Below are positions 1-6,792 of a DNA stretch of 20,880 bases, piece after piece. The notes beneath the pieces are model-generated. The model did no database searches and was not told where the DNA came from. It saw nothing but the letters and a program-made list of their open reading frames with translations. The number at the start of each line of letters is the position of its first letter. Position 1 is the stretch's first letter. Source of the stretch: JBEHYA01 sp048498415 (GTDB lineage: Bacteria > Pseudomonadota > Alphaproteobacteria > UBA9219 > RGZA01); NCBI GenBank assembly GCA_048498415.1, contig JBEHYA010000029.1, positions 1 to 20,880 of the forward strand. Direction: 5' to 3'. The position numbers and the translations under genes were made by a program.

Positions 1-906
1 GCAATTGGTCATGCGCTCGTGCTCGGCCGGCGACTGCTCGGGCGTGGTGATGCTCACCAGTTCAACTTTGTAAAACTGATGTTGCCGCAGCATGCCGCGC
101 GTATCGCGGCCCGCCGCGCCCGCTTCGGAACGAAAGCACGGCGTAAGGGCTGTGAGGCGCATGGGCAGCTGGTCACTATCCACGATATCATCCATCACCA
201 CCGCCGTGAGCGGCACTTCGGCGGTGGGGATCAGCCAGTCGCCGCGCGTGGTGCGGAATAAATCATCAGTGAACTTGGGCAGCTGGCCCACACCAAACAT
301 GGTCTCGGAGCGCACCATGAGCGGCGGGGAGACTTCGGTATAACCAAATTCCTGCGTGTGAATATCCAGCATGAAATTGGCAAGCGCACGTTCCAGGCGC
401 GCTAAATGGCCGCGCAGCAGCGTGAAACGCGAACCGGAAAGCTTGGCCGCCACGTCAAAATCCATCTGGCCGAGGGGTTCGCCAATATCAAAATGCTCCT
501 TCGCCTTCGGCATTTCGCGCGGCGTGCCGTGGCGGCGGATTTCTTTATTATCCTTCTCATCCTTACCGTTCGGCACATCATCGCCGGGGGCATTAGGAAT
601 GATCGCGAGGCGCGCATCCACTTTTTCAGCGGCGGCTTTTTCCTGCTCTTCCAGCTGGGTGGTGCGTTCCTTGATGGATGCTACTTCCGCCATCGGGCCG
701 CTGGCATCCTGGCCTTTGCTTTTTAGTTCGCCGATTTTCTTGGATTGCTCGTTGCGCTTCTGTTGTAGTTCCTGCAATTCGGTTTGCAAGGCGCGGCGGG
801 CTTCATCCAGCTTCAAGACTTCGATTGAGGCCGGCGGCTGGTTACGCCGTGCCAGCTGGTCATCCAGCCATTTCGGATTGTCGCGGATGAGTTTGATATC
901 GAGCAT
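1..906 (-). CDS. serS: Seryl-tRNA synthetase (SerS), 5' part, 3' end beyond window
   Basis: Cytoplasmic class II aminoacyl-tRNA synthetase that charges tRNA-Ser (and tRNA-Sec where present) with serine. The visible 302 codons start MLDIKLIRDNP, the usual SerRS start, followed by a charged, Gln/Glu-rich segment at about residues 30-100 that forms the long coiled-coil tRNA-binding arm. The serine-site loop PTAEV is near residue 228 and class II motif 2 (CFRSEAG, then GRDTRGMLRQHQF and KVELV) near 256-280. Motif 3 and the stop lie outside the window; about 120-130 residues are missing relative to the family's roughly 425. The ATG at 906 is preceded by AGGA with 6-base spacing. It is the last visible gene of the lipoprotein-tatABC-serS series; tatC-serS adjacency is common in Alphaproteobacteria. 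A 93-bp repeat fills the gap to tatC. Confidence 0.97.
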   Translation of the reverse strand, partial: MLDIKLIRDNPKWLDDQLARRNQPPASIEVLKLDEARRALQTELQELQQKRNEQSKKIGELKSKGQDASGPMAEVASIKERTTQLEEQEKAAAEKVDARLAIIPNAPGDDVPNGKDEKDNKEIRRHGTPREMPKAKEHFDIGEPLGQMDFDVAAKLSGSRFTLLRGHLARLERALANFMLDIHTQEFGYTEVSPPLMVRSETMFGVGQLPKFTDDLFRTTRGDWLIPTAEVPLTAVVMDDIVDSDQLPMRLTALTPCFRSEAGAAGRDTRGMLRQHQFYKVELVSITTPEQSPAEHERMTNC

Positions 907-921
907 ATGCGTTCCTGAACT

Positions 922-1014
922 GTCATGCCGGCAAAGGCCGGCATCCACGACAAGCCACCAGATAAAAATTATCCTATTGGGCCTACCGTGGATCCCGGCC
1001 TTCGCCGGGATGAC
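922..1014 (+). repeat. Family A palindromic element, copy 1 (93 bp)
   Basis: Two GC-rich hairpins flank a variable middle. The left hairpin has arms ATGCCGGC/GCCGGCAT around loop AAAG; the right has arms ATCCCGGC/GCCGGGAT around CTTC. The outermost bases GTCAT and ATGAC are complementary, and the inner ATCCACG and CGTGGAT are also complementary. The ends therefore form imperfect terminal inverted repeats of about 28 bp. It lies between tatC and serS and stops just short of the serS ribosome binding site. The same architecture and exact length occur at 1850-1942 and 6793-6885. Confidence 0.9.
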
Positions 1015-1021
1015 GATGAGA

Positions 1022-1819
1022 TTACACTTCTAGATGCCTTATTTTGTTGGCTTTTTCAAGGAGTCCGCCGGCAAAAACCGCCAATTCATATAAAAGGCAT
1101 AGCGGAATGGCCAGGCTGAGCTGGCTGATCACATCAGGCGGCGTGATAATCGCGGCAACGATGGTGTTGATGACAATCGCATAGCGCCGGAAGCGGCGCA
1201 GCTGCTCCACCTTCAAAATCCCTAAATGGACAAGCAGCACCAGACCCAGCGGCAGTTCAAATGCGAAGCCGAAGGCCAGAATAAGCGTCATGCACAAATT
1301 TAAATAATCGCCCACGCGCGCTTCCAACTGAATGGGCAGGCCGCCTGCCCCGTTCGGCGTCTCGAAACTTAAAAAGAAACCCCACGCGGCAGGAAAGACC
1401 ACGTAATAGGCCAGCGCCGCGCCCGCCAGAAACAGCACAGGGGTGGCAATAAAATACGGCACGAATAATTTGCGCTCGCTGGCATACAAACCCGGCGACA
1501 TGAAGCGCCATACCTGCATGAGAATAAACGGGCTGGTAATAAAAAAGCCCATCCATACCGCCACGCCTAAGTACGTCATGAAGGCTTCGGTGAGGTTGGT
1601 ATAGATCAGCCGCCGCGCGACGCCCGTTTCATGCCCGTGCATGGCCACGCTGAGCGGTTTAGTGAGAAAAGCATAAATATCAGGGGCAAAGAAATAGCTG
1701 GCGATGATGGCAACCAGCAGCACGCCCACGCAGGCCACCAGCCGGCTGCGCAGTTCCACCAGATGGCCCATGAGCGGCATGGCGGCGTCTTTGTCGGGCG
1801 GCGGCAAGGATGCGGTCAT
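1022..1819 (-). CDS. tatC: Twin-arginine translocase subunit TatC
   Basis: Integral inner-membrane core of the Tat export system; with TatB it binds the twin-arginine signal peptide of folded precursors. The 265-residue product has the family's length and six hydrophobic segments. Visible hallmarks are the N-terminal HLVELRSRL (residues 19-27), MSPGLYASERK (about 107-117), the membrane glutamate in FAFELP (E188, equivalent to the E. coli FEVP glutamate) and ITPPDVISQ (about 225-233). The ATG at 1819 has AGAGG eight bases upstream; an internal ATG at codon 14 or 17 would also give a plausible TatC but lacks this spacing. It lies between tatB and serS, with a family A repeat on each side, and is probably co-transcribed with both. 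Confidence 0.97.
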   Translation of the reverse strand: MTASLPPPDKDAAMPLMGHLVELRSRLVACVGVLLVAIIASYFFAPDIYAFLTKPLSVAMHGHETGVARRLIYTNLTEAFMTYLGVAVWMGFFITSPFILMQVWRFMSPGLYASERKLFVPYFIATPVLFLAGAALAYYVVFPAAWGFFLSFETPNGAGGLPIQLEARVGDYLNLCMTLILAFGFAFELPLGLVLLVHLGILKVEQLRRFRRYAIVINTIVAAIITPPDVISQLSLAIPLCLLYELAVFAGGLLEKANKIRHLEV

Positions 1820-1849
1820 GGCTCTATACCTCTGCCATCTCCCCTACGC

Positions 1850-1942
1850 GTCATGCCGGCGAAGGCCGGCATCCACGATAAGCCATTAAACAAAGCCTTC
1901 GTCATGGGGTCTGCCGTGGATCCCGGCCTTCGCCGGGATGAC
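1850..1942 (+). repeat. Family A palindromic element, copy 2 (93 bp), overlapping the tatB 3' end
   Basis: Same structure and exact length as the copy at 922-1014. The left hairpin has arms ATGCCGGC/GCCGGCAT with loop GAAG; the right has arms ATCCCGGC/GCCGGGAT with loop CTTC. Outer GTCAT/ATGAC and inner ATCCACG/CGTGGAT pair. The bases after the left arm (CCACGATAAGCCA) match the other copies, while the centre has diverged. On the minus strand the element is read as the last 12 or so codons and the stop of tatB, and its other end lies 30 bases upstream of the tatC start. Confidence 0.9.
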
Positions 1943-2237
1943 TATTTGTTGTGGGGGGCTTTTTTTCTTCTACTGGCAGAAACTGGTCAGGCGTTATGCC
2001 AAACTGCCTGTATTTCTCCGCCTGCAGCGCATCCGCCTGCTTTTCCATATCGCTCAGCGTGGGTTTTTCTTCGATCGCCAGTTCGTCCCAATGGCGCTGG
2101 AATTCGTGCATCATGGCGCGGGCCTTGCCAGCCATGCGGCCGCACTGGCGCATCAATGGCGGCAGGTCTTTGGGCCCGATGGCCACCACCGCCACCACAC
2201 CGATCACAAGCAATTCTGGCCAGGCAATTCCAAACAT
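1902..2237 (-). CDS. tatB: Twin-arginine translocase subunit TatB
   Basis: Tat component that works with TatC in signal-peptide recognition. The 111-residue protein begins MFGIAWPELLVIGVV, a typical single N-terminal membrane helix with the conserved Glu at position 8. The hinge IGPKDLP (about residues 20-26) and an amphipathic, charged helix (RQCGRMAGKARAMMHEF) follow. An upstream extension of 19 codons in the same frame is open, but it runs into a palindromic repeat and is not Tat-like, so the ATG at 2237 is preferred; its ribosome binding site is weak. The C-terminal HPGEGRDPRQTP is encoded by the family A repeat at 1850-1942, which also provides the stop codon, so the native tail has probably been replaced. 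The upstream gap to tatA holds a family B repeat. Confidence 0.93.
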   Translation of the reverse strand: MFGIAWPELLVIGVVAVVAIGPKDLPPLMRQCGRMAGKARAMMHEFQRHWDELAIEEKPTLSDMEKQADALQAEKYRQFGITPDQFLPVEEKKPPTTNSHPGEGRDPRQTP

Positions 2238-2255
2238 GGGCTTACTATATACGAA

Positions 2256-2337
2256 GTATGCCCCGCCCGTAAAACGGGGCCCATTGATCCGCATTTTGAT
2301 TGTTGAAAGATGGGCACCGGCTTTCGCCGGTGCATAC
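2256..2337 (-). repeat. Family B palindromic element, copy 1 (82 bp)
   Basis: Two hairpins bracket a core: GCCCCG/CGGGGC with a nine-base loop (2260-2280), and GCACCGG/CCGGTGC around CTTTCG (2314-2333). GTATG and CATAC at the extremes are complementary, and the inner GCCCAT and ATGGGC are complementary. Read on the minus strand, its core contains CAATCAAAATGCGGATCAAT, which matches the element at 14508-14589 with few changes, so the element has a direction. It lies between tatA and tatB. Confidence 0.85.
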
Positions 2338-2348
2338 CATGAATAAAT

Positions 2349-2525
2349 TTACTTATCGTCCGGCGGCAGCTTTTTCTGCTCGTCGTCTTTGCCATCCAGG
2401 CCGGCTTTGAAGTTGCGGATGCCCTTGCCCAGGTCCTGCATCACCTGCGGCAGTTTACCGGCCCCGAACACAATCAGGATCACGACGAGAACCAGTAAAA
2501 TATGCCACAGACTAAAACCACCCAT
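2349..2525 (-). CDS. tatA: Twin-arginine translocase subunit TatA
   Basis: Pore-forming/multimerising subunit of the Tat system, usually far more abundant than TatB and TatC. It has 58 residues: one membrane helix (FSLWHILLVLVVILIVFG), the FGAGKLP hinge, an amphipathic helix (VMQDLGKGIRNFKAGL) and a short charged tail. It is at the short end for the family. The open frame extends five codons further to a GTG at 2540, but the ATG at 2525 has GAAGG with eight-base spacing and gives the canonical MGGFSLWH start. It sits 26 bases downstream of the lipoprotein gene, which suggests co-transcription. Confidence 0.96.
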   Translation of the reverse strand: MGGFSLWHILLVLVVILIVFGAGKLPQVMQDLGKGIRNFKAGLDGKDDEQKKLPPDDK

Positions 2526-2551
2526 AAGCGGCACCTTCACCCATTAAACGA

Positions 2552-3634
2552 TTAGTCGAACGCGTCGCCCAGTTCTTGCATGAACGATTTGTTCTGGTTG
2601 CCGTCGGTGCCGTACTTCTTATAGGCGTCCTCGTAGGTCTTGGCGACCATATCGGCGGCATTGCGCACCGCCTGCATGGCCAGGTCATTGAGGTTGGCGC
2701 CGTTGGCTTCAAAGCGGGCAAGGCCGGCAAAGGTGCGCGGACGCGGATCGTAGTTTTCTTCGCCCGACACATGGTCATCCGAGAAGGCATGGAAGCTGTC
2801 GACCGACAGGATCGAGCCGTCGTTGCGGATCAGCATGGCAGTGCCTTCGTAAATCACGTAACGCGTACCGCCGCCAATGGCGCCGGCAATGATGGAGCCT
2901 TCCACACGGGGGCCCAGGCGCAAATGGCCATCAATCAGCACAGCCGCATCCGCACCGATACGGCGGGTAATTTCGCCAATGCCACGGCGCATGGCCGCGC
3001 TGGCCCAGCGGTTATCATCCGCACCGCCCAAAATGGTCATGGTCGGGCTGGAAAGGTTGGCGCCTAATTCCAGCTGCGGGAATACGCGGGTATTCTGGCT
3101 CGAGACGATATCGACCTTGGTGGGGTCAATCGTCGTGCTGCGATCCATGCTGGGAATGAGGTTATATTGCGATGGCTCATGCACTTCCGAGGTGAAGGTG
3201 GCCGCCGGCTTCATGGTATTGGTCTGCGCCATGCGCTTCATGTTGTTCGCCAGGAACTTGAATTCTGCGCCGCTTTGCAGGTTGGTCAAGATATCGGGCG
3301 AATTGGCGATATACAGATCTTCGTAATCGGTCTCGCGGTTATACGCGATGCGGCTCACCGCCGGGTTGATCACGTTAAAGCCGCGCAATAACAGATAATC
3401 GTACAGCTCGGTTTCCATCTTGGTGAGGACGCGCACCACCGCGCCCTTCTGGTAATTAAGCATTTCAAGCGTTTCAGAAGGCCGCGCCGTGATGCTGGCG
3501 ATCGCAATGCTGCGGACTTGCGCGATATCTTCGGGGGTGGCGTCGAGGGTGATGTTGCGCTGGCCCGTACCGCACGAGGTCAGGGTGAGCGCCAATAAAA
3601 TGCCAGCTCCAGCCAACAGCTTACGGAAAGACAT
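2552..3634 (-). CDS. Predicted lipoprotein of unknown function upstream of tatA
   Basis: A 360-residue protein with a lipoprotein signal peptide: basic MSFRKLL, a hydrophobic stretch, and lipobox LTSC with the modifiable Cys at residue 21. No Lol-avoidance Asp follows the Cys (it is CGTG), so an outer-membrane location is likely. The mature part has a VRSIAIASI strand near residues 40-50, a charged helix, a long polar middle, and GADAAVLIDGHLRL then a Gly-rich AGAIGGGTRYVIYEGTAML strand pair at about 235-270. It ends in an Ala/Asp-rich helix. The alternating strands and GADA motif faintly recall CsgG-like outer-membrane lipoproteins, but the family is not recognised. The ATG at 3634 is chosen because the lipobox follows and GAGGAAG precedes it; the frame is open 44 codons further upstream. 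Likely first gene of the tat operon here. Confidence 0.85.
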   Translation of the reverse strand: MSFRKLLAGAGILLALTLTSCGTGQRNITLDATPEDIAQVRSIAIASITARPSETLEMLNYQKGAVVRVLTKMETELYDYLLLRGFNVINPAVSRIAYNRETDYEDLYIANSPDILTNLQSGAEFKFLANNMKRMAQTNTMKPAATFTSEVHEPSQYNLIPSMDRSTTIDPTKVDIVSSQNTRVFPQLELGANLSSPTMTILGGADDNRWASAAMRRGIGEITRRIGADAAVLIDGHLRLGPRVEGSIIAGAIGGGTRYVIYEGTAMLIRNDGSILSVDSFHAFSDDHVSGEENYDPRPRTFAGLARFEANGANLNDLAMQAVRNAADMVAKTYEDAYKKYGTDGNQNKSFMQELGDAFD

Positions 3635-3803
3635 GGGTGCTTCCTCACGAAAAAAATCTAAGAAATAGAAACGCTTTGGGCAGTAAGATAACGGTAAGCT
3701 ATGGCATCTGACCCCTGCACACGCAAGAAAATTATGCGTAAAGCCGAGGCCAAATCCTTGAATCACCGGCAGATTCCTGTTTCCTGTAACCGGCCAGTCG
3801 CCC

Positions 3804-3809
3804 TATAAT
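3804..3809 (+). promoter_or_regulatory. Candidate -10 box upstream of the 3848 gene
   Basis: A perfect TATAAT stands 39 bases before the ATG at 3848, in the divergent gap between the lipoprotein gene and the plus-strand pair. No good -35 lies 16-18 bases upstream (TTCCTG at best); the upstream bases carry a short tandem duplication of TTCCTGT. Assignment rests on the -10 alone. Confidence 0.4.
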
Positions 3810-3847
3810 AAGTTTTTCGATTAAAGCTTGGTTAACAAGGTTGTTTC

Positions 3848-4204
3848 ATGCCCTACATAATCCGTGATGGATCCGGCCAAATTACTAAAATCAGCGTCCG
3901 GACCGTGCCCGGCGCGGAAATGGTTCCCCATGACCATCCGGAAATTCTTAAGTTTCTTGAGGAACGCAACATCTCGCGCGGGCTGATTACCGAAGCCATC
4001 AGCGAACTGCGCCGCACCGACAATGAAATGTCCCGCGCGGTGGAAGATGTGATCACGGCGCTTCTCAAAAAGAACATCCTCAAAATGGGCGATCTGCCCA
4101 AGGCCGTTCAAGACCGTATCGCTCACCGTGTCAAAATGCGTATCCAGATTCAGGATACCTACGACCGCGCCAGCACCGGCGGCAGCAACACAGGCAACCA
4201 CTAA
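3848..4204 (+). CDS. Small conserved protein, resembles a family often labelled 'tryptophan synthase subunit beta-like'
   Basis: The 118-residue soluble protein begins MPYIIRDGSGQI, followed by PHDHPEILKFLEE (about 26-38), a charged helix, and DNEMSRAVEDVITALLKKNILKMGDLP (about 58-84). This pattern (N-terminal strand pair with xYxxRDxxGxI, a DHPE segment, then an ED-I-LL-KxxI-xxxDLP helix) matches my memory of a roughly 100-residue proteobacterial family that databases often call tryptophan synthase beta-like. It has none of the PLP-enzyme domain, so that name should not be taken as function. AAGG precedes the ATG by seven bases. The next gene starts two bases after the stop, which indicates a two-gene operon. 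Confidence 0.85.
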   Translation: MPYIIRDGSGQITKISVRTVPGAEMVPHDHPEILKFLEERNISRGLITEAISELRRTDNEMSRAVEDVITALLKKNILKMGDLPKAVQDRIAHRVKMRIQIQDTYDRASTGGSNTGNH

Positions 4205-4206
4205 GC

Positions 4207-4668
4207 ATGCCGGATCCCGCCAAGCCATTCGTGCAGGGATATCTGGCCAGCGTCAAATCGCAACAGAAATATCCCATCACGGTGCGTAAAAGCGTGGATG
4301 GCCTGGCGTGGGAAAATCTCACCGACGGCAAAACCGGCAAATGGGCTTTTAATCATACCGACTGGCCTTCCAGCGTGCTGCAGCAGGGTGAATTCATCCT
4401 GCATCACCGCGGCAACCCCGACCAATGGCTGGGCATCACCGATCAGGACACCATCGACTGGCTGATCACCACCGCCTCCATCCAGGGCTGGAAATACCAG
4501 AAGCGCAATTTTGCCTTCGGCACGCTGTTCCGCGTGGTGTTCCGCGCCGTCTGGCAAATATTGGTTTTCCTGCTGGTGTGGCAGCTGCTGGCGATGTTCG
4601 TGGCGCCCCTCTTCCACATCGACCTGCCGCATCTTTATTTCCCGATTGAAAACCGGATCAGCCTGTAG
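4207..4668 (+). CDS. Hypothetical protein with one C-terminal membrane segment
   Basis: A 153-residue protein, not recognised. Residues 1-100 are polar and Trp-rich (DGLAWENLTDGKTGKW, TDWPSS, GNPDQWLG, DTIDWLI), suggesting a small beta-rich cytoplasmic domain. A strong hydrophobic helix (about 112-134, VWQILVFLLVWQLLAMFVAP) follows a basic stretch (KYQKRN), so the N-terminus is probably inside by the positive-inside rule. It begins two bases after the preceding stop, without a clear ribosome binding site of its own, so it is likely translationally coupled. It ends 34 bases from the convergent nadE stop, with a hairpin between them. Confidence 0.78.
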   Translation: MPDPAKPFVQGYLASVKSQQKYPITVRKSVDGLAWENLTDGKTGKWAFNHTDWPSSVLQQGEFILHHRGNPDQWLGITDQDTIDWLITTASIQGWKYQKRNFAFGTLFRVVFRAVWQILVFLLVWQLLAMFVAPLFHIDLPHLYFPIENRISL

Positions 4669-4675
4669 CTTCACC

Positions 4676-4699
4676 TCATCCCCGCGAAAGCGGGGATGA
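4676..4699. repeat. Solo family A' hairpin between convergent genes
   Basis: Perfect 10-bp stem, arms TCATCCCCGC and its complement, closed by a GAAA tetraloop. Preceded by ACC, it is nearly identical to the left half of the 107-bp element at 12590-12696 but lacks a partner. Placed between the stops of the 4207 gene and nadE, it could end transcription or protect 3' ends from either side. There is no T-tract directly after the stem, so classic intrinsic termination is uncertain. Confidence 0.85.
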
Positions 4700-4701
4700 T
4701 G

Positions 4702-6366
4702 TTATTGTTTAAACCCGTTCGTAATCGGGTAGCGCCGTTCGCGCCCGAAGGCGCGCGTGGTAATTTTGGTGCCGGGTGGCGCCTGCCGGCGTTTATATTC
4801 GGAAGCGCGCAGCATGCGCAAAACTTTCTGCACAACATCCGGGTGGTGCCCGCGCGCCGCGATGATTTCCACCGGCTGCTCGCGTTCAATGAGGCCATCC
4901 AGAATATCATCCAGCTGGTCATAGGGCGGCAGCGTATCCTGATCCACCTGTCCGGCTTTCAGTTCCGCCGTGGGCGGGCGGGTAATAATCCGCTCCGGCA
5001 TCACGAAGCCGGCAGGGCCCTGCGCGCCCTGGGGGCGATGCAGGTTGCGCCATTTGGAAAGCTTGAACACAAGCGTTTTATAAACGTCTTTGATCGGCGC
5101 AAAGCCGCCGCACATATCACCATATAAGGTGGCGTAACCGGTTGCCATCTCCGACTTGTTGCCGGTCGCCAGCACTATGCGGCCCGTGGCGTTTGAGAGT
5201 GCCATGATCAGAAGCCCGCGCAGGCGGGACTGGATGTTCTGATCCATCAAATCCGTATCGCGGCCCTTTACATGGTCTTTGAGGGCGGATGCGAACATGC
5301 TCATGCCCTGCTCGATGGAAATCGTTTTGTATTCGCAGCCCAGAAGCGTGGCGGCTTTAGCCGCATCTTCCAGACTTTCACGGCTTGTATAGGGCGATGG
5401 CATCATCACCAGCGTGACTTTATCTTTGCCCAGCGCATCCACAGCAAGTGCGGCCACCAGCGCGCTATCAATGCCGCCCGACATGCCCAGAAGCACGCCG
5501 GGGAATTTGTTTTTATTCACGTAATCGGCAATCCCCAGCATGAGGGCGCGGTAGATCGTCTCTTCGCTATCCGCGGCCTTTGCAATCTCGCCCGTATCGC
5601 AGGCCCACGCGCCGCCCTGCTTCTTCCATTCAGTTGTCACGAGTTGTTCGGCAAAATAACCCAGCTGATGCGCGGTTTTGCCGTTCGCAGCCATCACGAA
5701 CGAGCCGCCATCAAACACGGTTTCATCCTGCCCGCCGATCTGGTTCACATATATAACTGGCAGACCCGTCTCGCCCACCCGTGCGCCAATCACTTTCTGG
5801 CGCGCAGCCGCTTTATCGGTTTCATACGGGCTGGCGTTGATGGCGATCAGGATTTCTGCGCCGCGGCGCTGCAGATTGGCGGCGCGTTCCTTGCTCCACA
5901 TATCTTCGCAGATGGCGACGCCAATGCGCGTGCCATTCAGCAAAAACGGCTCGCCCTCCGTGACACTGCCTTGCGCGAAGACGCGGCGGTCGTCGAAAAT
6001 ACCGTAATTGGGCAGATCGTATTTGAACCACAGCTGCTCGATGCGCCCGCCGCGCAGCAGCGCCGCGGCATTATAGGGCAGCGTTTTATCGGTGGCTTTC
6101 CATGGCAGGCCAATAATGAGCGCGGGGCCGTCGGCCGTGGCAATCGCCAGACGCTCCGCGCCATCCATGCAGGCTTTCACGAAGGCTTCGCGTAAAATCA
6201 GATCATCAGGCTGGTAGCCGGCAATACTCATTTCGCCCGTCACCACCAGATCGGCGTTCTTCGCCTTGGCGCTGGCCCATGCCGCTTCGATGGCCCGCAT
6301 ATTATTGGTGACATCACCAACAACGGGGTTGAGCTGGGCCAGGGCAATCCGGAGCGTTTCGGTCAT
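4702..6366 (-). CDS. nadE: Glutamine-dependent NAD+ synthetase
   Basis: Catalyses the last step of NAD synthesis: ATP-dependent amidation of nicotinate adenine dinucleotide with ammonia released from glutamine. It is a two-domain protein of 554 residues. The N-terminal nitrilase-type glutaminase domain (about 1-260) has the triad E45 (TGEMS), K115 (WFKYDLPN) and C153 (AICEDMW). The C-terminal synthetase domain carries the ATP pyrophosphatase loop SGGIDS (296-301) and ATGNKSEMATGYATLYGD plus CGGFAPIKDVYKT further on. Both active sites are intact and the length is typical. The ATG at 6366 is the natural start; its ribosome binding site is weak. It is convergent with the 4207 gene and divergent from the DUF4389 gene. 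Confidence 0.97.
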   Translation of the reverse strand: MTETLRIALAQLNPVVGDVTNNMRAIEAAWASAKAKNADLVVTGEMSIAGYQPDDLILREAFVKACMDGAERLAIATADGPALIIGLPWKATDKTLPYNAAALLRGGRIEQLWFKYDLPNYGIFDDRRVFAQGSVTEGEPFLLNGTRIGVAICEDMWSKERAANLQRRGAEILIAINASPYETDKAAARQKVIGARVGETGLPVIYVNQIGGQDETVFDGGSFVMAANGKTAHQLGYFAEQLVTTEWKKQGGAWACDTGEIAKAADSEETIYRALMLGIADYVNKNKFPGVLLGMSGGIDSALVAALAVDALGKDKVTLVMMPSPYTSRESLEDAAKAATLLGCEYKTISIEQGMSMFASALKDHVKGRDTDLMDQNIQSRLRGLLIMALSNATGRIVLATGNKSEMATGYATLYGDMCGGFAPIKDVYKTLVFKLSKWRNLHRPQGAQGPAGFVMPERIITRPPTAELKAGQVDQDTLPPYDQLDDILDGLIEREQPVEIIAARGHHPDVVQKVLRMLRASEYKRRQAPPGTKITTRAFGRERRYPITNGFKQ

Positions 6367-6470
6367 GGTTCTGAGATTAGCTTAGTTTTGAATAAGCGCC
6401 ACTTTATTGTAGCCGCTTGCTTTTACAGGTGTTTTCCGGCAAAACAGCGTAACGATTGCCGAGGTGCCTA

Positions 6471-6788
6471 ATGTCGTACGATCCCAACAAAAATGATAAT
6501 CCCTATGACCAGCAGCCGCCCACGCTGGAAGAGAACGTCAAGACGCAGGTGAAAGATAAAAACACCTGGCTGCGCCTTCTCCTCATCGTTTTGTTCGGCG
6601 CGGTGTTCTACGCGGTGTTCTTCATCACCTGCATTGTGGGCGTCATTCAATTCATCGCGCGCGTGCTCACCGGCAAGCCGCTGGCATCCTTGCGCGAATT
6701 CAGCCTGACGCTTTCCGAATACGCGCAGGAACTGGTGAACTACATCACCTATGTTTCGGATGTGAAGCCTTATCCGTTCAAGGAATAG
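6471..6788 (+). CDS. DUF4389-type small membrane protein
   Basis: A 105-residue protein with a polar, Asn/Pro/Gln-rich N-terminus and one or two tightly packed membrane helices (about 34-64, WLRLLLIVLFGAVFYAVFFI and onward). These are followed by the signature VLTGKPLASLREF, SEYAQELVNYITYVSDVKPYPF. This RLL-helix / TGKPxxxLxxF / YITYVSDxKPxPF pattern is that of DUF4389 proteins, whose function is unknown. The ATG at 6471 is chosen over an upstream TTG because GAGG lies six bases before it. A family A repeat begins four bases after the stop and may act as its 3' structure. Confidence 0.88.
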   Translation: MSYDPNKNDNPYDQQPPTLEENVKTQVKDKNTWLRLLLIVLFGAVFYAVFFITCIVGVIQFIARVLTGKPLASLREFSLTLSEYAQELVNYITYVSDVKPYPFKE

Positions 6789-6792
6789 TTCT

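Noticed and set aside
371..1033. Long plus-strand frame (220 codons) opposite serS
   Set aside because: It is antisense to a clear SerS coding region and its Ser/Arg-rich translation has no domain character. Its end runs into the family A repeat, giving the common PAxAGIH-like peptide.
2238..2294. N-terminal extension of TatB by 19 codons
   Set aside because: The extension translates part of a family B repeat and would place charged residues before the membrane helix; the ATG at 2237 gives the canonical start.
2256..2337. Rho-independent terminator between tatA and tatB
   Set aside because: The hairpins lack a T-tract on the transcribed strand and the element recurs elsewhere as a repeat, so it is listed as a repeat. 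Partial attenuation remains possible.
5272..6195. 307-codon plus-strand frame opposite nadE
   Set aside because: It is antisense to a gene with both catalytic sites intact; composition is that of a shadow frame.
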